A stretch of DNA of 64,000 nt from the NCBI RefSeq assembly GCF_000744785.1, contig NZ_JQMO01000003.1, forward strand, positions 806,001 through 870,000, given 5' to 3'. The position numbers and the translations under genes were made by a program. This stretch comes from Kitasatospora azatica KCTC 9699. Its GTDB lineage: Bacteria; Actinomycetota; Actinomycetes; Streptomycetales; Streptomycetaceae. The notes below the pieces were generated by a model, which did not search any database, was not told where the DNA came from, and saw only the letters and a program-made list of their open reading frames with translations. Shown in pieces: positions 1 to 8,513 of the stretch (positions are counted from its first letter, which is position 1; each line of letters begins with the position of its first letter).

Positions 1-1922
1 TTCAGCCCGATGGTGGTGCCCCAACCGACCTGGCCGATGAACGGGCTCAGGTCGACCGACTGGTACTGGTAACCGCTGTTGGCACCCTGGTTGCTGCTCC
101 AGGTGCGGACCGTGCCGAGCACCTGCCCGGTGTACTGCGAGACGGCCACCAGCGAGAGCGTGTCCGGCGCGCCGCCCGAGCTGTTGGTCGACTCGGTGTC
201 CAGCCAGAACGAGAAACTCGCGCCGTGGTAGCCCGGGTAGGTGTTGAGGTAGGTGGTGATCGAGTCGTCGGTCGCGCTGTTCTGGCCGAGCCAGGCGTAC
301 CAACTGCCCGAGTGCGCCGAGTGCAGGCTGGACGGGGTGATGATGTTGTAGTCCGAGGGACCCCAGGAGTCGGTCATCACGGTGTGGTTGACGTCCGCCG
401 AGCCGTTCTCGAAGCCCGGGTTGATCAGCTGCTCGATCGCGTTGCAACCGTGCTGGCCGGCCGAGCTGACGCTCTCCCAGAAGCCGGTACTGGCGCTCCG
501 CCCGCCGGCGTCGGTCGCGTTGACGGTGACCCGCTGCCAGCCGTTGGTCCCCGTGCTGGTCCCGGAGATCACGCCGCTGCCGGCGTCGATGCTCAGGCCC
601 TGCGGCAGACCGGTGGCGCTGTACGTGACGGTCGAACCTGCACTGTCGGCGGCGACCGCCGGGATGGTGACCGGTGCCCCGGGCGCGTCGGTGCGGTCGC
701 ACATGGTGCTGAGCGTCAGCGTCGGCCCGGTGCGGATCGGGTCCGAGGACTGGCAGAGGTGGTCGGTGTTGGACCACAGCGTCTGCAGCGGGAAGGATCC
801 GGTGGAGAGGCTCTCGAAGAAGAGTCCGCCGTTGGCCCCGTACGGGATCCAGGCGCACTTGTCGGCGATCTCCTGGCCGGTGGCGTCGGTCCAACCACCG
901 GGCGTGTTCGGGTCGGTGAGGGTCTCGGCGTACTCGTGGCCGCCGATGATCCCGTAGCCGTCGAGCCGGCCGCGCGCGGTGTTCTCGCCGAACCAGTTGG
1001 TGCCGCAGCCCGCCACGTCGGTCAGGTAGGGCATGTTGGTGTAGGCGAGCTGGCCGTACGAGGAGCGCTGGAAGTCGTGCCAGGCGCAGTAGCCGAGTTC
1101 GCGCCACTTGTCCGGGTCGGTGCCCTGCGGCGAGTCGATGATGTACTGCACGTTGCGGTTCTGCGCCTCGGTCAGGTTGCCGAAGTGCTTGGCCGCGGCC
1201 GCCGCCTCGTCGCCCAGCTGCGGCTCGGTGGCCGACTGCGGGGCGGGGGCGCTGTTGTCCACCCAGACGCCCGCCAGCACGCTGCCGGCCTGCGGGTACT
1301 GGATGTGGGCGGCACTGGACGGGCACTGGACGGTGCCGGCCTGGGTGCCTTCGCAGTACTGGGTCAGCACCGCGCTCCAGCCGTCGCCCGCGCTTCCCAA
1401 GCCCTTGAAGAAGTCCTGCTGGTAGGGCACGGCCTGGTCCGCGTCCTTGGAGAGCACCACGTCACCGCCGGCATTGGTGGACGAGGTGCCCCACTGCGAG
1501 CCCCAGACGACCAGGTACACCTTCGGCGGACCGGTGATCACACCGGTCGACTCCTGACCGCCCTTGTAGGTCATCTGCAGGTCGTACTGGTTCGACACAT
1601 AGCCGTCGCCGCCCTTGCCCGGGTCGGCTCCGTCGGCCAGCTGCGGGCCGTTGCGGCCGGTGGTGACGGTGGCGGGCGCCGGACGGCTCGCGCCGACCTT
1701 GCCGGCGGTGGCCCGGCGCGGACCGCCGGCGGTGCTGCCCTTGCCGGCCTGCGGGGTGCCGGGGAGGGCCTGCGCGGCCTTGGTCCAGTTCTGCGCGGCG
1801 GAATGCGGGTCGGCCATCGCGGACAGCGGGCTGGCCAGTCCGGCCGCGGCCAGTGCGGCCGCGAGGCCGACCATGACGGTCCGTCTGCTGCTGCGCAGCA
1901 GACCGGTACGGAATCTGAGCAC
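1..1922 (-). CDS. Secreted Ig-domain protein, partial (C-terminus outside window)
   Basis: Open minus-strand frame from a GTG at 1922 to the left edge of the window, so the C-terminus is missing. The N-terminus is a basic-hydrophobic export signal (LLRSSRRTVMVGLAAALAAA), followed by a Ser/Pro/Gly-rich stretch and a conserved globular domain with PPKVYLVVWGSQW and a GGHEYAETLTDP segment that looks like a protease-type HExxE/H site. Further on come a putative Ig domain (GLPQGLSIDAGSGVISGTPS-like spacing, around residues 410-460) and a jelly-roll-like domain. Proteins of this build are common secreted proteins of streptomycetes; hydrolase activity is an inference from the HEY motif only. The long open frames on the opposite strand have no coding features. 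An AAGGG about ten bases upstream supports the GTG start. Confidence 0.75.
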   Translation of the reverse strand, partial: MLRFRTGLLRSSRRTVMVGLAAALAAAGLASPLSAMADPHSAAQNWTKAAQALPGTPQAGKGSTAGGPRRATAGKVGASRPAPATVTTGRNGPQLADGADPGKGGDGYVSNQYDLQMTYKGGQESTGVITGPPKVYLVVWGSQWGTSSTNAGGDVVLSKDADQAVPYQQDFFKGLGSAGDGWSAVLTQYCEGTQAGTVQCPSSAAHIQYPQAGSVLAGVWVDNSAPAPQSATEPQLGDEAAAAAKHFGNLTEAQNRNVQYIIDSPQGTDPDKWRELGYCAWHDFQRSSYGQLAYTNMPYLTDVAGCGTNWFGENTARGRLDGYGIIGGHEYAETLTDPNTPGGWTDATGQEIADKCAWIPYGANGGLFFESLSTGSFPLQTLWSNTDHLCQSSDPIRTGPTLTLSTMCDRTDAPGAPVTIPAVAADSAGSTVTYSATGLPQGLSIDAGSGVISGTSTGTNGWQRVTVNATDAGGRSASTGFWESVSSAGQHGCNAIEQLINPGFENGSADVNHTVMTDSWGPSDYNIITPSSLHSAHSGSWYAWLGQNSATDDSITTYLNTYPGYHGASFSFWLDTESTNSSGGAPDTLSLVAVSQYTGQVLGTVRTWSSNQGANSGYQYQSVDLSPFIGQVGWGTTIGL

Positions 1923-2203
1923 GTGTCACATGCCCTTTCGGGTGGAGGGATTCAAGTGATGGGGGAACACGCGGACAGTGCTCGGCACGGGCGCCGCGGC
2001 GAGGCTCAGCGAGGAGTGCGGCCGCTGGGGGGCGGCGGCAGTGCCATACGATATTGCACTGACTGACAGATGGACAAGAGTCAACGCAAACGCTCACACA
2101 GGGCTGGGCAAGCCTGTTTATTTGTGATCGATTTGCCCTCGCGGTAGGCCCGACGGGCCGTCAGTCAGGTTTGAAGGCATCGGTGCGACGTCAGATATCG
2201 AGG

Positions 2204-3136
2204 GTGACTCTCTCCCTACCGAACGTGTTGCAGTACTCCGACGAGGTGCGGGACGCGCTGGACCGCGGCGCGCCGGTGGTCGCCCTGGAATCGACGATCA
2301 TCGCGCACGGCCTGCCCAGGCCCCGCAACCTGGCGGTGGCCGACGAGCTGGAGGGGCTGGTCCGGGCCGCGGGCGCGGTACCGGCCACCATCGCGGTACT
2401 TGACGGTGTGCCACGGATCGGCCTGGATCGGGCGGCGCTCGACCGGGTGGCCAATGACGACGCGCTGCGCAAGTTCGGCTTCCGCGACCTGGCCCCGGCG
2501 TTGGCCACCGGGGCCAGCGGTGCGACCACCGTGTCGGGGACGGCGTTCCTCGCCGCCCGGGCCGGACTGCGGGTCTTCGCCACCGGCGGGCTGGGCGGGG
2601 TGCACCGCGACTGGGTGAGCACCCAGGACGAGTCCGCCGACCTGGCACTGCTGGCCCGGACCAGGATCACCGTGGTCTGCGCGGGCGTGAAGTCGATTCT
2701 GGACGTGCCGGCCACCCTGCAACGACTGGAGACCCTGGGGGTCGGCGTGATCGGGTTCGGCACCGCCGAGTTCCCCGGTTTCTACCTGTCCAGCTCGGGC
2801 TGCCCGGTGGACTGGACACTGCGCGAACCGGGCGAGGTGGCGGCCGCGATGCGGGCCCAGGACGCGCTGGGCGGCCCCGACTCGGCCCTGGTGGTGGCCA
2901 ATCCGGTACCGCCGGCGGAGCAGTTGGACCCGCTGCTGCACGACCAGGTGCTCGCCGACGCGCTGGCGGCCGCCGACCGCGAGGGCGTCACCGGGCAGGC
3001 CGTGACACCGTTCCTGCTCGCCTACCTGACCGAGCACACCAAGGGTGCCTCGCTGGAGGCGAACCTCGCGGCGGTGCGCGGCAATGTGCAGCTGGCGGCG
3101 CGGATCGCGGGCGCCTGGGCGGGACTTGGCGAATGA
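2204..3136 (+). CDS. psuG: Pseudouridine-5'-phosphate glycosidase
   Basis: Catalyses reversible cleavage of pseudouridine 5'-phosphate to uracil and ribose 5-phosphate in the cytoplasm, the second step of pseudouridine breakdown. The protein shows the family blocks PVVALESTIIAHGLPRP near the N-terminus, GATTVSGT, FATGGLGGVHR (phosphate and catalytic region), VVCAGVKSILD with the catalytic lysine, and a TPFLL near the end; length (about 310 residues) matches E. coli PsuG. The start is uncertain: the frame is open from a TTG at 2171, with in-frame GTGs at 2204 and 2225. 2204 gives a leader of family-like length but none of the three has a textbook ribosome site. The next gene overlaps its stop (ATGA), fitting a psuG-psuK operon. 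Confidence 0.93.
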   Translation: MTLSLPNVLQYSDEVRDALDRGAPVVALESTIIAHGLPRPRNLAVADELEGLVRAAGAVPATIAVLDGVPRIGLDRAALDRVANDDALRKFGFRDLAPALATGASGATTVSGTAFLAARAGLRVFATGGLGGVHRDWVSTQDESADLALLARTRITVVCAGVKSILDVPATLQRLETLGVGVIGFGTAEFPGFYLSSSGCPVDWTLREPGEVAAAMRAQDALGGPDSALVVANPVPPAEQLDPLLHDQVLADALAAADREGVTGQAVTPFLLAYLTEHTKGASLEANLAAVRGNVQLAARIAGAWAGLGE

Positions 3137-4053
3137 CCGGGGACGGCGGCGTGCTGGTGGTGGTCGGCGACGTGGTGACCGACATCGTCGCCCGGCACGC
3201 CGGTCCACTGGCGCAGCACACCGACACGGCCGCCCGGACCACCGTGCTCCCGGGTGGCGCGGCGGCCAACCTGGCGTGCTGGGCGGCCAGTTCAGGTGCG
3301 GGCGAGGTGCGCCTGCTGGCCCGGGTGGGGGCCGACTCGCTGGACTGGCACCGGGACGCCTTGGTGGCGGCGGGCGTGCGGCCGCACCTCGCGGTGGACC
3401 GGGAGGTGCCCACCGGGGTGGTGATAGCCCTGGTGGACAGCGCGGCGGAGCGGACCTTCGTCACGGACGGCGGGGCCTCGGTGCGGCTCGGCGTCGCGGA
3501 CTGGGCGGCGGCCGTCCTGGACGACGAACTGCTCGCGGGGGCCGACTGGTTGCACCTGTCGGGGTACCTGTTCTTCACCGAGGCGGGGCGACGGGTGGCG
3601 GCCGCGGCGATGGCGGCGGCGCGAGCGCTCGGGGTGCCGGTGAGCGTGGATCCGGCGTCGACGGGGTTCATCGAGACGCTCGGGGTGGAGCGGTTCCTGG
3701 CAGCGGTCGAAGGGGTGGACCTGCTGCTGCCGAACCAGGCGGAGGCAGCGCTGTTGGCGGGGACGGATGACGCGGTGGCGGCGGCGAAGTGGCTGAGCGA
3801 GCGCTCAGTCACCGTGGTCGTGAAGCTCGGCCCCGCCGGTGCACTCGCCGCGCGCGACGGCGCGCTCCTCGCCCGGACGCCCGGCCTCGCGACCACTCCG
3901 GTCGACAGCACCGGCGCCGGCGACGCCTTCGACGGTGGCTTCCTCGCCGCCCAGCTGACCGGCGCCCCACTGGCCGAAGCCCTCGCCGCCGGCTGCCGCG
4001 CGGGCGCGGCAGCGGTGGCGCTGATCGGTGGACGGCCGCCGATCGACGCCTAG
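3133..4053 (+). CDS. PfkB-family carbohydrate kinase, probable pseudouridine kinase
   Basis: PfkB (ribokinase-type) kinase of 306 residues. It carries the N-terminal glycine-rich GGAAANLACW motif and the C-terminal signature DSTGAGDAFDGGF, whose Asp is the catalytic base and whose GAGD forms the anion hole. Its ATG overlaps the psuG stop codon (ATGA), indicating translational coupling; with psuG next door the likely substrate is pseudouridine, phosphorylated to pseudouridine 5'-phosphate for PsuG. Substrate assignment is inference from context; the kinase family is clear from sequence. Downstream (4080-4135) lie repeated CACCGAG units before the next promoter. Confidence 0.88.
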   Translation: MTGDGGVLVVVGDVVTDIVARHAGPLAQHTDTAARTTVLPGGAAANLACWAASSGAGEVRLLARVGADSLDWHRDALVAAGVRPHLAVDREVPTGVVIALVDSAAERTFVTDGGASVRLGVADWAAAVLDDELLAGADWLHLSGYLFFTEAGRRVAAAAMAAARALGVPVSVDPASTGFIETLGVERFLAAVEGVDLLLPNQAEAALLAGTDDAVAAAKWLSERSVTVVVKLGPAGALAARDGALLARTPGLATTPVDSTGAGDAFDGGFLAAQLTGAPLAEALAAGCRAGAAAVALIGGRPPIDA

Positions 4054-4080
4054 CAGCGCCGCGCAGCAGCGCGTCACCGA

Positions 4081-4124
4081 GTCGCCGCGTCACCGAGCCA
4101 CCGAGCCACCGAGCCACCGAGAGC
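4081..4124 (+). repeat. Short direct repeats (GAGCCACC / GTCACCGAG)
   Basis: Tandem short units of CACCGAG/CACCGAGC follow the kinase stop (gtcaccgagccaccgagccaccgag-like, period 8-9). Seen directly; no function suggested. Confidence 0.5.
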
Positions 4125-4137
4125 GATGTACAGAAAA

Positions 4138-4188
4138 CTTGACACCGTGTTGGGTCTGCTTGACACTCTCGGGTGTCAGGTTTTCTTT
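4138..4188 (+). promoter_or_regulatory. Promoter with direct repeat TTGACAC and dyad TGACAC-N6-GTGTCA
   Basis: Two copies of cTTGACAC start 21 bases apart (4138 and 4159). The first TTGACA (4139-4144) is followed after 17 bases by GACACT, a plausible -10. A dyad TGACAC-tctcgg-GTGTCA (4161-4178) overlaps this -10, as expected for a repressor operator. The second TTGACA has TTCTTT 17 bases downstream. The downstream transcript encodes a small HTH protein, the natural candidate for binding here (inference). Confidence 0.6.
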
Positions 4189-4202
4189 ACATGGGAGCGC
4201 CG

Positions 4203-4631
4203 ATGGCGATCGAAGAGAAACGCGCCTGGATCCTGCTGCTGGTCACCATCGCCTCGTACGCGGCGTATCTGACCGTCATCCTCGGGCACCCCGCAGGCGA
4301 GCCGCTCACCCAGGCGCGCTACGCACCGGCGCTGCTCTGGTCGGTCGGCGCCGCGATCGCCGCGTCGATCCTGCTGCACATCACGGTGGCCGCCTTCTCC
4401 CCCAAGGAGGCGAACACCAAGGACCAGCGCGACCGGGAGATCCACCGCTTCAGCCAGTACATCGGCCAGTCCTTCGTGGTGCTCGGCGGTGTGGCCGGCC
4501 TGGTCCTGGCGATGGCCGGCCTCGACCGGTTCTGGATCGCCAACGCCATCTACCTGGCCTTCGTTCTCTCCGCCCTGCTCGGCTCCACGGCGAAGATCGT
4601 CGCCTACCGGTTCGGCTTCCACCCGTGGTGA
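4203..4631 (+). CDS. Four-helix membrane protein (DUF2178-like)
   Basis: 142-residue integral membrane protein with four hydrophobic segments (about residues 9-30, 43-63, 86-107 and 113-132) and a charged loop KEANTKDQRDREIHRFSQ between the second and third. ATG at 4203 is preceded by GGGAGCG at proper spacing. Its stop overlaps the start of the next gene, a small XRE regulator (GTGA). The pairing of a small four-helix membrane protein with a short HTH protein is common in Firmicutes and Actinobacteria; no biochemical function can be named. Confidence 0.75.
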   Translation: MAIEEKRAWILLLVTIASYAAYLTVILGHPAGEPLTQARYAPALLWSVGAAIAASILLHITVAAFSPKEANTKDQRDREIHRFSQYIGQSFVVLGGVAGLVLAMAGLDRFWIANAIYLAFVLSALLGSTAKIVAYRFGFHPW

Positions 4632-4858
4632 AGCCGACCAGGGTCACCAACACCATCCGCGCCCTGCGCTTCGCCCACGGCGAGCTGACCCAGGCCGAGC
4701 TGGCCCGCCGGATCGGCGTCACCCGACAGACCGTCATCGCCATCGAACAGGGCCGCTACTCGCCCTCCCTGGAGATGGCCTTCCAGATCGCCAGAGTCTT
4801 CGGCGTTCCGCTCGACGATGTGTTCCAGTACCCGGAAGCCGAGGAGAGCACCTCATGA
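4628..4858 (+). CDS. Small XRE-family HTH regulator (YozG-like)
   Basis: 76-residue DNA-binding protein that is almost entirely a helix-turn-helix: LTQAELARRIGVTRQTVIAI, then EQGRYSPSLEMAFQIARVF and a C-terminal LDDVFQYPE tail. This matches the compact single-domain XRE group with no sensor domain. GTG start overlaps the preceding stop (GTGA) and its own stop overlaps the next ATG (ATGA), so three genes are translationally coupled. It probably regulates its own operon through the TGACAC/GTGTCA dyad at 4161-4178 (inference). Confidence 0.85.
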   Translation: MKPTRVTNTIRALRFAHGELTQAELARRIGVTRQTVIAIEQGRYSPSLEMAFQIARVFGVPLDDVFQYPEAEESTS

Positions 4859-5826
4859 AAGCCATAGTCCAGGACGTTTACGGACCGCCCGAGGTCCTGC
4901 GGCTCGAGGAGATCGACCAGCCGGTGCCCGGCAGTGGCGAGGTGCTCATCCGGGTCCGGGCGGCCGCCGTCGACCTGGGGATCTGGCACCTGATGACCGG
5001 ACTGCCGTACCTGGTCCGCACCGTGAGCGGCCTGCGCGCGCCCAAGGTCCGGGTCCGCGGCATGGACCTCGCCGGGGAGGTGGCGGCGGTCGGGCCGGGC
5101 GTCACCCGCTTCCAGCCGGGTGACGAGGTGTACGGCTCCTGCGAGGGTTCGTTCGCCGAGTACGCGTGCGCCAAGCAGGACCGGATCGCACCCAAGCCGG
5201 CGAACCTCACCCACGAACAGGCGGCCGCCGTCCCGGTCTCCGGGTGCACCGCACTGCAGGCCCTGCGCGACGCAGGCCAACTGCTCGAGGGGCAGAGCGT
5301 TCTGGTGATCGGCGCGGCGGGCGGTGTCGGCAGCTTCGCCGTTCAGCTGGCCAAGGCCTACGGCGCTCGGGTCACCGGCGTCTGCAGCACCGAGAAGGCG
5401 GAGCTGGTCCGCGCCCTCGGCGCCGAGGAGGTCGTCGACTACACCCGCGAGAACCCCGTCGACGGCAGCCGCCGATACGACCTGGTGCTCGACACCGCAG
5501 GCAACCGCCCGCTGACCGCGCTGCGCCGCGCCCTCACCCCGCGCGGCACCCTGGTCATCGTCGGCGGCCAGACCGACGGCAGGTGGCTCGGCGGTACCGA
5601 CCGGCAGTTGCGGGCGATGCTGCTCTCGCCGCTCGTCGGCCAGCGGCTCACCAGCCTGGTCGCCAAGCAGCCCGACCGCGACCTGCGAATCCTGGCGGGC
5701 CTGATCGAGGCCGGCTCGGTGACACCCGTCATCGACCGCGGCTACCCGCTGGCCGAGGTCCCCGATGCCGTCCGGCGCCTGAAGGAGCGACACGCCCGCG
5801 GCAAGATCGTCATCCGGGTGGCCTGA
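4855..5826 (+). CDS. NAD(P)-dependent alcohol dehydrogenase / quinone oxidoreductase (MDR family, zinc-free)
   Basis: 323-residue medium-chain dehydrogenase/reductase. The N-terminal GroES-like domain has GEVLIRVRAAAVDLG and VRGMDLAGEV; the Rossmann domain has VLVIGAAGGVGSFAVQLAKAYG (dinucleotide fold), then a VVDYTRENP segment. The zinc-ligand cysteines of true alcohol dehydrogenases are absent, so this resembles zeta-crystallin/quinone oxidoreductases. Last gene of the three-gene coupled unit (ATGA overlap with the HTH gene). Physiological substrate unknown; a regulated electrophile or quinone response is plausible but not shown. Confidence 0.85.
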   Translation: MKAIVQDVYGPPEVLRLEEIDQPVPGSGEVLIRVRAAAVDLGIWHLMTGLPYLVRTVSGLRAPKVRVRGMDLAGEVAAVGPGVTRFQPGDEVYGSCEGSFAEYACAKQDRIAPKPANLTHEQAAAVPVSGCTALQALRDAGQLLEGQSVLVIGAAGGVGSFAVQLAKAYGARVTGVCSTEKAELVRALGAEEVVDYTRENPVDGSRRYDLVLDTAGNRPLTALRRALTPRGTLVIVGGQTDGRWLGGTDRQLRAMLLSPLVGQRLTSLVAKQPDRDLRILAGLIEAGSVTPVIDRGYPLAEVPDAVRRLKERHARGKIVIRVA

Positions 5827-5911
5827 CAGCGCCTCTCCCGTCGGGCGCTCCCCGCGTGTACTGTCCGGTAACCGGGTCGCGCGAGGGCCCGCCTCAGCAC
5901 TGGGAGGATCA

Positions 5912-7402
5912 GTGGAGTACGCCGAGTACCGGCGGTACGACGCCGTCGGGCTGGCCGAGTTGGTGGCCAAGCGCGAGGTGTCGCCGATCGAGCTGCTGGA
6001 TGCCGCGATCGCCCGCGCCGAGGCCGTCAACGGCAAGGTCAACGCGATCATCACTCCGATGTACCAGATCGCGCGCGAACGCGCCGCCGCCGAGGCGGAG
6101 TCGACCGGACCGTTCGCCGGCGTCCCGTTCCTGCTGAAGGACCTCCACCAGGACTATGCGGGCCTGCCCACCGGCAGCGGCTGCCGCGCTCTCGCCGCCG
6201 GTCCGGTACCCACCGAGCACAGCGAGGTGGTGCGCCGCTGGCTGGACGCCGGGCTGCTGGTCTTCGGCAAGACCAACACCCCGGAGTTCGGCGCCAAGGG
6301 CATCACCGAGCCCGAGCTGACCGGGCCGACCCGCAACCCCTGGGACCTGTCCCGCACTTCGGGCGGCTCCTCGGGCGGGGCGGCGGCAGCCGTCGCCGCG
6401 GGGATCCTGCCGATGGCCGGCGCCAGCGACGGCGGCGGCTCGATCCGGATCCCCGCCGCCTGCTGCGGACTGGTCGGCCTCAAGCCGGGCCGCGGCCTGG
6501 TACCGGCCGGACCGCAGTTCGCCGAGTACCTGCACGGCGCCGCCACCGACGGCGTGATCTCCCGCACCGTCCGCGACAGCGCGGCGATGCTCGACGTGCT
6601 GACCGCCGAGCCGGACCCGGGTGGCCCGTTCCTGGCCGCCCGCTCCGCCCGCCCGTACGCCGAACTCGCCCGCCAGGCCCCCGAACGGCTGCGGATCGGC
6701 TTCAGCACCCGCTCGCCGCTCGGCACCGAGGTGCACCCGCACGCGGTGGCCGCCGTCGAGGACGCCGCCGCGCTGCTCGCCGGGCTGGGCCACGAGGTCG
6801 AGCCCGCCGAGACCGGCATCGACGAGCACCGCCTCGCCTTCGACTTCCTCACCATGTGGTGCACCCAACTCGCCTACACCGTAGGCGAGATCCGCCGCCG
6901 TACCGGCGCCGGGCCCGATGCCTTCGAGCTGGACACCCACCTGCTCGCGGCCGCCGGCCGCAAACTCAAGGCGCCTGACTACTTCGCGGCGCACGACCGG
7001 TGGAACGGCTACAACCGGTCACTGGCCGCCTTCCACCGCCGCTACGACCTGCTGCTCACCCCGACACTGGCCCGACCGCCGGTGCGGATCGGCGAATTGG
7101 ACACGCCGAAGCCGGTGCGCGCCGTCGCCAAGGTGTTGCTGCGGCTCGGGCTGCTCGGCACCCTGGCGGGCACCAAGGCCTGGGAGAAGGCGGTGATCGA
7201 GAACCTGTCGGCCACCCCGTACACCCAACTGGCCAACATCACCGGTCGTCCGGCGATCAGCCTGCCCACCTACCGAACCCCCGAGGGCCTGCCGCTCGGC
7301 GTCCAGTTCGTCGGACCGCTCGGCAGTGAGGGGCAACTGCTAGCCCTGGCAGCCCAGTTGGAGGCCGAGCGGCCATGGGCCCAGCTGGAGCCGCAGCTGT
7401 GA
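5912..7402 (+). CDS. Amidase (amidase signature family)
   Basis: 496-residue amidase-signature enzyme hydrolysing amide bonds in the cytoplasm. The Ser-cisSer-Lys triad is visible: Lys76 in PFLLKDLHQ, the signature loop GGSSGGAAAAVAAG around residues 151-164, and the ASDGGGSIRIPAACCGLVG block with the nucleophile Ser. A late NITGRPAISLP motif is also typical. GTG start with GGGAGG upstream. Length is usual for the family. The substrate cannot be predicted; neighbours on either side do not suggest one. Confidence 0.9.
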   Translation: MEYAEYRRYDAVGLAELVAKREVSPIELLDAAIARAEAVNGKVNAIITPMYQIARERAAAEAESTGPFAGVPFLLKDLHQDYAGLPTGSGCRALAAGPVPTEHSEVVRRWLDAGLLVFGKTNTPEFGAKGITEPELTGPTRNPWDLSRTSGGSSGGAAAAVAAGILPMAGASDGGGSIRIPAACCGLVGLKPGRGLVPAGPQFAEYLHGAATDGVISRTVRDSAAMLDVLTAEPDPGGPFLAARSARPYAELARQAPERLRIGFSTRSPLGTEVHPHAVAAVEDAAALLAGLGHEVEPAETGIDEHRLAFDFLTMWCTQLAYTVGEIRRRTGAGPDAFELDTHLLAAAGRKLKAPDYFAAHDRWNGYNRSLAAFHRRYDLLLTPTLARPPVRIGELDTPKPVRAVAKVLLRLGLLGTLAGTKAWEKAVIENLSATPYTQLANITGRPAISLPTYRTPEGLPLGVQFVGPLGSEGQLLALAAQLEAERPWAQLEPQL

Positions 7403-7436
7403 TTCGGTGTCTCAGTGCTCGGCGACGGCGCCGACT

Positions 7437-8070
7437 CACCGCCCCTGAGCGGGCACGGTCGCGCCGCCGCCGTCCTGGTTGACCAGCGCGAGCAGCGCGT
7501 CGCGCTCCGGGGTGGCCTCCGACCGGAGCAGGCCGAGCACGGTGAAGAGCACCAGTGAGGTGGCCACCGGCGCCGCGATCTGCACCTGGGTACTCTGGCC
7601 GCTCAGACCGTAGTTGGTGAGCCAGAGGACGAACAGGCCCGGCCGCCCAGGAGGTGAGCGCGGCCGTCGGGCCGCTGCGCCGGAATAGCGGGAGCATACC
7701 GAGCAGCAGCGGGATGCTGATCGGGCCGATCAGGCCGGCCACCCACTTGGCAGTAGACGGCGGTAGTCGCACCGGTGATGCCGGTGATCAGGATGCCCCG
7801 GCCCAGGCTCAGGCCGGTGAAGACCGAGAGCAGGGTGGCGATCGCGGCCCACTTGGCGCCGACGTCCACGATCTTCAGCAGACTGCCGCTCCAGGCCGAC
7901 ACCTGCTGGGTGGTGACGTTGTAGCGGGCCGCCAGGAACTCCAGCGGTGAGGCCACCCCGAGCCGGGAGCGGACCCGGTTGAGCCGTGGCGCGAAGAGCC
8001 GGGCGCCGATGCCGATGCCGATGCCGATGCCGACCACGATCGGGAACGACCAGGTGACCGCGTACGTGCA
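7437..8070 (-). pseudogene. Sodium:solute symporter remnant (N-truncated, two frameshifts)
   Basis: Three consecutive minus-strand frames together read as the C-terminal third of an SSS-family sodium:solute symporter: TYAVTWSFPIVVGIGIGIG to ATTAVYCQ (8070 to about 7745), then LIGPISIPLLLGMLPLFRR (about 7740-7655), then LFVLWLTNYGLSGQSTQVQ to a TGA at 7437. At least two frame changes (near 7742 and 7650) separate these parts, and a stop at 8071 cuts off the N-terminal two thirds. A GCCGAT hexamer array at 8005-8034 has expanded an Ile-Gly stretch. It was probably the uptake transporter of the neighbouring glucarate locus (inference). Confidence 0.8.
8005..8034. repeat. GCCGAT hexanucleotide array (4 perfect + 1 imperfect copies)
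   Basis: GCCGAT is repeated at 8005, 8011, 8017 and 8023, followed by GCCGAC. On the minus strand it encodes (Gly-Ile)n inside the symporter remnant. Slippage expansion fits relaxed selection on a dead gene. Confidence 0.85.
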
Positions 8071-8176
8071 TCACACTGCAGCACCGACCAGCAGTCAAAC
8101 TCCTGAACCGAATTCACAGATGCGAATCACCGCGAGTCGCAGTGGATCGCAGCGGATCGCCGACGGGTGGGCCTGC

Positions 8177-8458
<282 letters not shown>

Positions 8459-8513
8459 TTATGCTGAAGACGGGTGCGAACCTGCGTACCTGCGAAAAGG
8501 GGGGTCAGACCTC

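Noticed and set aside
225..2066. 613-residue open frame on the plus strand
   Set aside because: It is antisense to the secreted protein. Its translation is low-complexity Gly/Ala/Val/Arg with no domain, while the minus frame has a signal peptide and conserved motifs; long antisense frames are expected at this GC content.
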